In this document: in pieces, positions 58,405 through 64,000 of the stretch
How the letters are laid out: each line of letters opens with the position of its first letter
How positions within the stretch are numbered: the stretch's first letter is position 1
Assembly (NCBI RefSeq): GCF_002443255.2
Contig: NW_019211454.1
Coordinates: forward strand, 28,039,565-28,103,564
Source: Varroa destructor
Lineage: Eukaryota > Arthropoda > Arachnida > Mesostigmata > Varroidae
Direction: 5' to 3'
Length of the DNA stretch: 64,000 nt
Program-made: the position numbers and the translations under genes
Notes under the pieces: model-generated
Told to the model about the DNA's origin: nothing
Database searches by the model: none
Seen by the model: the letters and a program-made list of their open reading frames with translations, nothing else

Positions 58405-61292
58405 TGTTCTAATTCAACTGCTGTTTCGCAATCAGATCTTATCAAACTTCCTACGATAGAGTATATGAATGCTTGCATTCGTAAGCATAGTTGTAGATTA
58501 TTTTATGGATATAATATCATGAAATGGGCCAAGTCGTATTTTAAGGGAAAGAAATAACTATGAGTTCGTTCGAATACGATGTCATATTTAAAGTATCAAC
58601 CGTGTAATTCGGACTTTGGCGTGTACTACTCTAGTGTATAGGTATTGAAATAATGAGTTTTGATGTAAATACTTTCGGAATCACCAGGAGCGCTGCGGAG
58701 GAGTGTCACACCATTTTTACTGTTTGTCCAAGCGCGTGTCACCTAAGACCTGCAAACGTTACGTTAAAGCGCGGAACATGTCATGATGTCTCAATTAAAC
58801 AGAGTGTCCTTTATTTTTCCTATCTAAATCGGATGAATTCTCTTTGGTGCAGATTTTCTTTTGGAGGGAAATATGTATGTTGTTGTTCTTTAATATCTAT
58901 TTTTTGATCAAGAAGCAGATAACGTCAAATTCGAAATATCACGTACGACTGCGTTTACAGTTCGTTCGGGCTGATACTTCACGTAAATTCATTGAAATTC
59001 AGTGAAATATCACGTCGAACGGAAACACCTTGAGTCTATGGTACTTCGATGTCAGTTCAGCAATTATACGAGGAAAAGGATATGCATAGGCAGTCATTGT
59101 TGTTTGTTCCAGACATACAACTTTTGTGTACAATCTTTAGTAAGAATTTTTAATAAAGCACATAATTTTGCATGTGTTTGTCTTCATACATGCTCATGAC
59201 TAGTGCAGATTCAGTGCGTAATTATCTTGAATGAAGGGATGCTAGCTCCGGTCAAACTGTAAAAGTAATTTCCGCGTCATCATAATAATAGTCTGGATTT
59301 TCTCCGTAAATCACTGTAAAGGCAGCAATATAGGGAAATAGTAATTGACGCTGCGAGTATCCGCTGAGGGAAAGCTAAACGCTAGGTAAGCATTTTAAAT
59401 TCAGACCTACCACCATGACAATTACCGCATCCGAGTTTGTGATACAATCAAGCGTAGCTTGAAATAAAAATTGTTTTGTTGAAGTTAAAATTTCCAACGT
59501 CGATATAGGTAAGAATGTTTAACAGACCTCAATGGAGGAACCTAATTGATGCCTGCGCCAATGTAACTAAGCTTGAAATTGTATGTTATTATACAAAAAG
59601 TCAATCACAATAGAAGTGGATCGCTTGGCTTGGGTTGCAAGAATATTAGGGCTACAACTGAATCAAATTGAAAAAAATAATCACCTATTTGTTAAGTAAA
59701 AATTCGAGTCCAGAAACGTAACAAGGCAAAGGTCTGAATAACTGGAACTTACGACATCTTTGAATCAATCAAAGAAATTTAGAGTGAGCGGATTATTAGA
59801 CACTGTTTTTATAAACTAGTTTTCCAACCAACATAGTTATACGCATTGGCTAGGATCAGTCGGTTTATTTTCCACCAGTCAACAGTGACTGTTCTTATAT
59901 ATTTGAAGTTTTATATCACTTACGAAGGCGTAGTGCGTCATCCTATTTTAGTCACTATTCCTATTCGATCCTCATTGTTTCTGTCGTGACATGTCCAAGG
60001 CAAATGGCCATTATTACCGTTTATATCAGTTTTGCATGCTCGGGAAGCGACTATTCGTCTGTGAATATTAAGCCGAGCCAATTAATTCCAAAGTGGTATA
60101 GACCAGTAGAAAATGGTTTTTAATTGTATTTGTAGATCTATGGTTCGGTCTATTTATCCACTGTGCCCATTTAACTGAAATCATTATACATTTAACAAAA
60201 CACTAAAAGTTACCTATTTAGTATGATAATAAATGGTGGTTGTGAGTCGAACGTGATTTCGTGCTTTTGGGACGTGGCATTTACTTTTCTGGACTTTCTT
60301 ATTTTAAGGTTTCAAGAGGCCTGTTTAGTTGGCCGGAAACGTTCGACTGTGATGGTCAGTAATGCGAAAGCAAATATCACGTAAAAATGGACGCATGATC
60401 TTGCAGCTTCTGTCGATAACTATTTACTTGGCTGGAATAATAAGGGACGCTCTTGTAATCAATTCAAGCACCGGCTAGTGGATGTACAACAAGATGGGAT
60501 TTGTTGGAAATAGCCGCTTTTCTTTACAGTGAAATCTGTGATAACAAAAAAAGCTGATGAGCTAGCCAGGTTCAGCCTTTTAGAGACATTTCCATAATTA
60601 GCTTGGTTACTAACGGACTTCACATCCTGAGGCGTCCATACTATTAATTCCTAGTAATTTACCTGTTTTTTTGACTTTTACAGACAATTTGAAGACCGAG
60701 ACAAAAACTTATCGAAGTACATTGTTCATGCAAGGTTCCCATTGTGACATAATAAGCTTGACGTTGAGAACAATAAGATAATACAAGCCGCCGTTGCACA
60801 AACAGCAACTAACGGTAATAGTAGTAGTCATAATTTAGAGACGGCTATACAGTCTCAGATTCGTACTTCGTGATACGTTAAAAAAAATCACGCAAATCTG
60901 TATTAAAAATGCCTCATCTCATGCTCTAATGGGATTTTGTATACTCTGTGGTAAAGACTGATGAATGTAATGTCAGACCCTCAAACTGCTGATGGCAACT
61001 CGTACTCTCACACTCAGTGACATATCCATAAATGACTATATTTTCGGCATACTGTTGAAGGCACCTCAAATGATGATTTCAAACAAATTATAGAGCGAAT
61101 GTTACTTTGACTTGCAAATTATCTTAAAATGTTACTTGGAGGTACTATTTCGGTTTAGATTATAAGCCGATAATGACGGAAGGCTTGAGATTTTATAATT
61201 ACACCCACTGGTCTACCATGGAGTGCGAATGAGTGGAAAAGGTAATTTCCTGAAAGATACAATGACGCCATGGCAACTGCGGAACGCAAGAC
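58405..61292. other. Downstream flank of copy B, no supported gene
   Basis: AT-rich DNA that would contain the copy B 3' UTR. A possible polyadenylation signal AATAAA is at 59152-59157, 750 bases after the stop. Nothing else was recognised. Confidence 0.5.
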
Positions 61293-61739
61293 TCAGTTGA
61301 ATTGCTTTTCCATATCCACGTCGCGGTACTGACCAAAGAGCTGTTCCTTAAACGCACCACCGAATGTATTGCAGCGCTCCAGAACATGGGGACATAACAC
61401 CTGTAGACAACAGAGTTATTATCAGGTTGATATTTACAGCTGATATCAGTGGTTCATGTATCCTACCCCGCTTCACTGAGGCCTTTGCCATTATTTTTAT
61501 TGCCTTCCTCGCTTTTAATTAAAACGATTATTTGGTCAGGTGTTGAAATAGCCAAATATATAGGTGCTGAGGATATGGCCTTTTTTTGAGGCTAGCTTTG
61601 ATGGCCCGTAATAATATTTAGTTGTCGTAACGATCTGTGGGCATAATGGGTCTCTACCCACCTGGATTGTACACTGTTTGCCGTTAAAGCATTTGGGACA
61701 GTTTGTGACTACCGAAGTAACGTGCGATGGTTGGAATAC
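61293..61739 (-). CDS. Possible two terminal exons of an unidentified minus-strand gene
   Basis: The first piece runs from the assembly gap to a donor at 61662 (ATCCAG then GTGGGT) and includes NCPKCFNGKQCTIQ. The second starts after a good acceptor (TTGTCTACAG) at 61400 and ends at TGA 61295-61293, with RCNTFGGAFKEQLFGQYRDV near its middle. Both junctions are phase 0 and the intron is 261 bases. Composition looks like a real protein, with several cysteines, but I recognise no family. The upstream part is lost in the gap, so the reading frame cannot be confirmed. Confidence 0.4.
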
Positions 61740-61764
61740 NNNNNNNNNNNNNNNNNNNNNNNNN
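61740..61764. other. Assembly gap (25 N)
   Basis: Run of 25 undetermined bases. The true gap size is unknown and may hide part of the minus-strand gene next to it. Confidence 0.99.
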
Positions 61765-63193
61765 CGTTCCGCCCCCTTCCTCTCACACACGGCCTGTTAC
61801 TTAAAAGGACCGTCCTCAAAGTGTTATCAAACTGGAGACACTAGATGGGCCTGAACGGTGTGGACAAGATGGCGATCGTGGGGACGATATAATGTCTTGT
61901 CATAACATTCGCGTGTCGTACCTCCTTCACGCTTTCTGTGTCCGCCGTGTGCTTAGCGTTTCCTAGACCTAGTCAGGTTACGTTGTTTCCTAACCTACAA
62001 TCAACATGCGCGTAGTTCTTCCCGTAAAATCTTTTTCGTTCGAGCCTTCTCCACTTGTTGAGCTAGTTGTCTCTTTCCGGTCGACACTAGTTCTCTTGCT
62101 CATCGAACTCTTGTTAATGGCTATTGATCGAAATTGATTGCTCGATCGTCGAAAACAAGTCTATCGAATCATTAGATATACATGAATTTTTTATAATATT
62201 AATGAAGGGAGTTGAGTTATGCATGTGAGCAGGCTTGCGTCCGGGAGACAACAGTCATTGATGAGCGATGATATGTTCGAAGTGATCTATAGCACTCGGC
62301 CGCAAATACACAGAAATAATCAGTTGACCTATTGTATCAGTAGTGCAAGTATAAAGACAATCGGGATCATATCGTGAACCTATCAGCATCTATAAGTACT
62401 TAACAAGTACATCATCTGGTGTATAATCTTTAAAACGACACGAGCTGGAAAGTAATTGAGCGTCTTAATAGACAATGAAGGGAGGAACTAACAGCTTGGT
62501 TGGGAGTTGCACAGCTTATCTCAGCCAATTTCGCAATAGGAGCATGTGCTGAGGTAAAGTACTTTACCTGTAAAAAGTGTTGCAGCTTTTCTATTTGTTT
62601 GTTTGTTTGTTCCAGATGACGTCGTGAGGTTCCAAAGTATCCGACCGATAAAGTTGTAGGGTGTTTTTTTTGTTTGTCCGAGATATTTGCTCATTGTTGC
62701 TACTTTTGTATAATTTTTATCCTGTATAAAAAAAGAGCAGAAAACCAAGACAGTTGTGCCGCTAGATTTTGGATGTTGCATATATGTTTCGGGGCAGAGG
62801 TTAATTAACGCACACAAGCAATGATGCCAGAAAATAACTCTTCCTCTTCCTTCGTAAAACTAATGGGTGTTAAAATAAAATATATACATACATATGCATT
62901 ATATTTATATGGCTTTTTTATCTTCTAATAAATACATTTGATTTACTAAGGAAAGAATGTATTTATTATTATTAATTATTGTTCTTATTATCGTGATTTT
63001 CTAAACAAGAATATTTTTTAAATAAATTAGATTCTTTTAGTATGATAGGAATAAGACATTTGTTCTTAAATAGAATATTTTAATCTTTTCCTCAATAATA
63101 ATAATAGCATATGTTACTATTATTATTACCATTATTTTTTATTAGCATAATGCTAAGCGTCAGAAAAGTAAGTGAATGCATTTTTAATTGCAG
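61765..63193. other. Region between the gap and the CACHD1-like exons
   Basis: No recognised coding sequence. From about 62.85 kb it becomes very AT-rich, and it probably includes an intron of the CACHD1-like gene. Confidence 0.5.
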
Positions 63194-63922
63194 GCTAATT
63201 TGGAACGGTTGTCTTTCACACCTTTACGATTCAGCCGAGATGATATTGTGTCCAGGGTTCACGGAGCGCTTAAGAAGAAACACCGAGAATTAGCTAAGGT
63301 TTGTTGCTGTGTCATAAACCAACGGTTTCTGAATGCATAATTGTAAGATTATGTCTAACTAAAAACTGAAACGCTCGACAAAAATTACGTGTATATTGTA
63401 TATAAACAGGCCTTACAAGACGGCTCACAAGGTATTCGAGATGTGATGCTACATACACCAAGGCGAACCGATGTGCGGCCAAAATTCTGCTGCGGTCTCA
63501 ATATTGAGGATGTGGGCATAACGTTCGACCCGCTCTTTAACTCCGAGGTATGACTACATAACTTCCAGTGCGCTCCTATTTATTTCATTCCAATTATTTT
63601 TTTTTCTCATGGGATTCTACCAAGAAATGTATAGTTCAGATAAATGTATATGTTTGCAGAGCTTAACCGCAAAACATTTAGGCGAAAAGAACTTTCGAGC
63701 GTTGCCGTATCTTTGACGTTCTTTCTTTTAGGTTGTAACCAACGCCAGCTGTACCCCATCTCGGGAAAGTGAATCGTTCTATGACCTGACTCAAATTTTT
63801 GAACGGATAAGTTCTTCAGTTCCTGCCGCTCGATGGCAATTCTTTATTTCACAGCGGACGCATCTTGAATTTCCCGCAGTGACTGGGGCGAGCTCATTCT
63901 GTGGGGACGTCACGAGGCACCG
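63194..63922 (+). CDS. CACHD1: CACHD1-like protein (VWA and cache domain), partial
   Basis: Three exons: 63194-63298, 63410-63547 and 63732-63922, joined in phase 0 and ending in phase 2 at CACCG/GTCAGT; acceptors are ATTGCAG, AAACAG and CTTTTAG. The 144-residue segment shows the pattern of the region before the VWA domain in CACHD1/alpha2-delta-like proteins: a basic helical part, a Cys-Cys pair (KFCCGLNIED), a FDPLFNSEV..NASCTPS segment, then WQFFISQRTHLEFPA and a conserved Cys followed by an Arg/His pair. CACHD1 is a large type I membrane protein that modulates voltage-gated calcium channels in vertebrates. The start codon and signal peptide are upstream and were not found; the VWA and cache domains lie beyond the right edge. 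Other alpha2-delta family members are the main alternative. Confidence 0.7.
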
Positions 63923-64000
63923 GTCAGTCGAAAATGTTTTATGTATTTACCTTAGATAACTTGATACTTACACTTATATTTTATGTACAATAAACGTGCG

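Noticed and set aside
1..64000. CRISPR arrays, operons, Shine-Dalgarno sites, rRNA genes
   Set aside because: None seen; the window has spliced eukaryotic genes, and the direct repeats are microsatellites or a three-unit minisatellite.

Overview
The window is nuclear DNA from an animal, most likely an arthropod and plausibly a mite or tick. The evidence is spliced genes with short GT-AG introns, a BET bromodomain gene of the fs(1)h type, a CACHD1-like gene, an eEF1A retropseudogene, mariner-type transposon relics, a tRNA-derived SINE and many (TA)n/(CA)n microsatellites. The species was not determined. A 25-base N run (61740-61764) marks an assembly gap.

Layout. (1) 1-14.8 kb, minus strand: a BET-family gene (fs(1)h/BRD4-like). 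Its short isoform is complete at 14808-11527 in three coding exons. Three further minus-strand exons (2501-2134, 1635-1474, 728-513) are phase-compatible with a long isoform made across a 9-kb intron that is full of simple repeats. (2) 14.8-25.6 kb: no recognised gene, only a GC-rich 5' flank, CA and CAG repeats and dispersed repeats. (3) 25.6-37.4 kb, plus strand: a complete mitochondrial RNA polymerase gene (POLRMT, copy A), 22 exons, about 1184 aa. (4) 37.4-41.1 kb: spacer. (5) 41.1-58.4 kb, plus strand: a second complete POLRMT (copy B), also 22 exons, 1264 aa. (6) 58.4-63.2 kb: mostly empty, apart from a possible two-exon tail of a minus-strand gene beside the gap. (7) 63.2-64 kb, plus strand: three exons of a CACHD1-like gene that runs off the right edge.

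The main discovery is the head-to-tail pair of mitochondrial RNA polymerase genes. Both can be assembled into continuous open frames with the same intron positions and phases. Both keep the catalytic residues (motif A Asp, motif B Lys/Tyr, motif C His-Asp), and both have the same unusual GC-AG intron 12. The N-terminal and PPR-like parts are strongly diverged. By contrast, a 145-bp stretch around motif A, running 13 bases into the intron, differs at only two positions, which is a clear gene-conversion signature. Animals normally have a single POLRMT, so retained and partly diverged duplicates suggest specialisation, for example transcription versus replication priming (inference).

The introns of copy B are a graveyard of elements: a TIR-flanked mariner, two other DDE transposase relics, a SINE, a 33-bp tandem repeat and a near-perfect palindrome. 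Copy A carries an antisense eEF1A processed pseudogene in intron 14. All splice sites were read by eye and by comparing the two copies; none has transcript support here.
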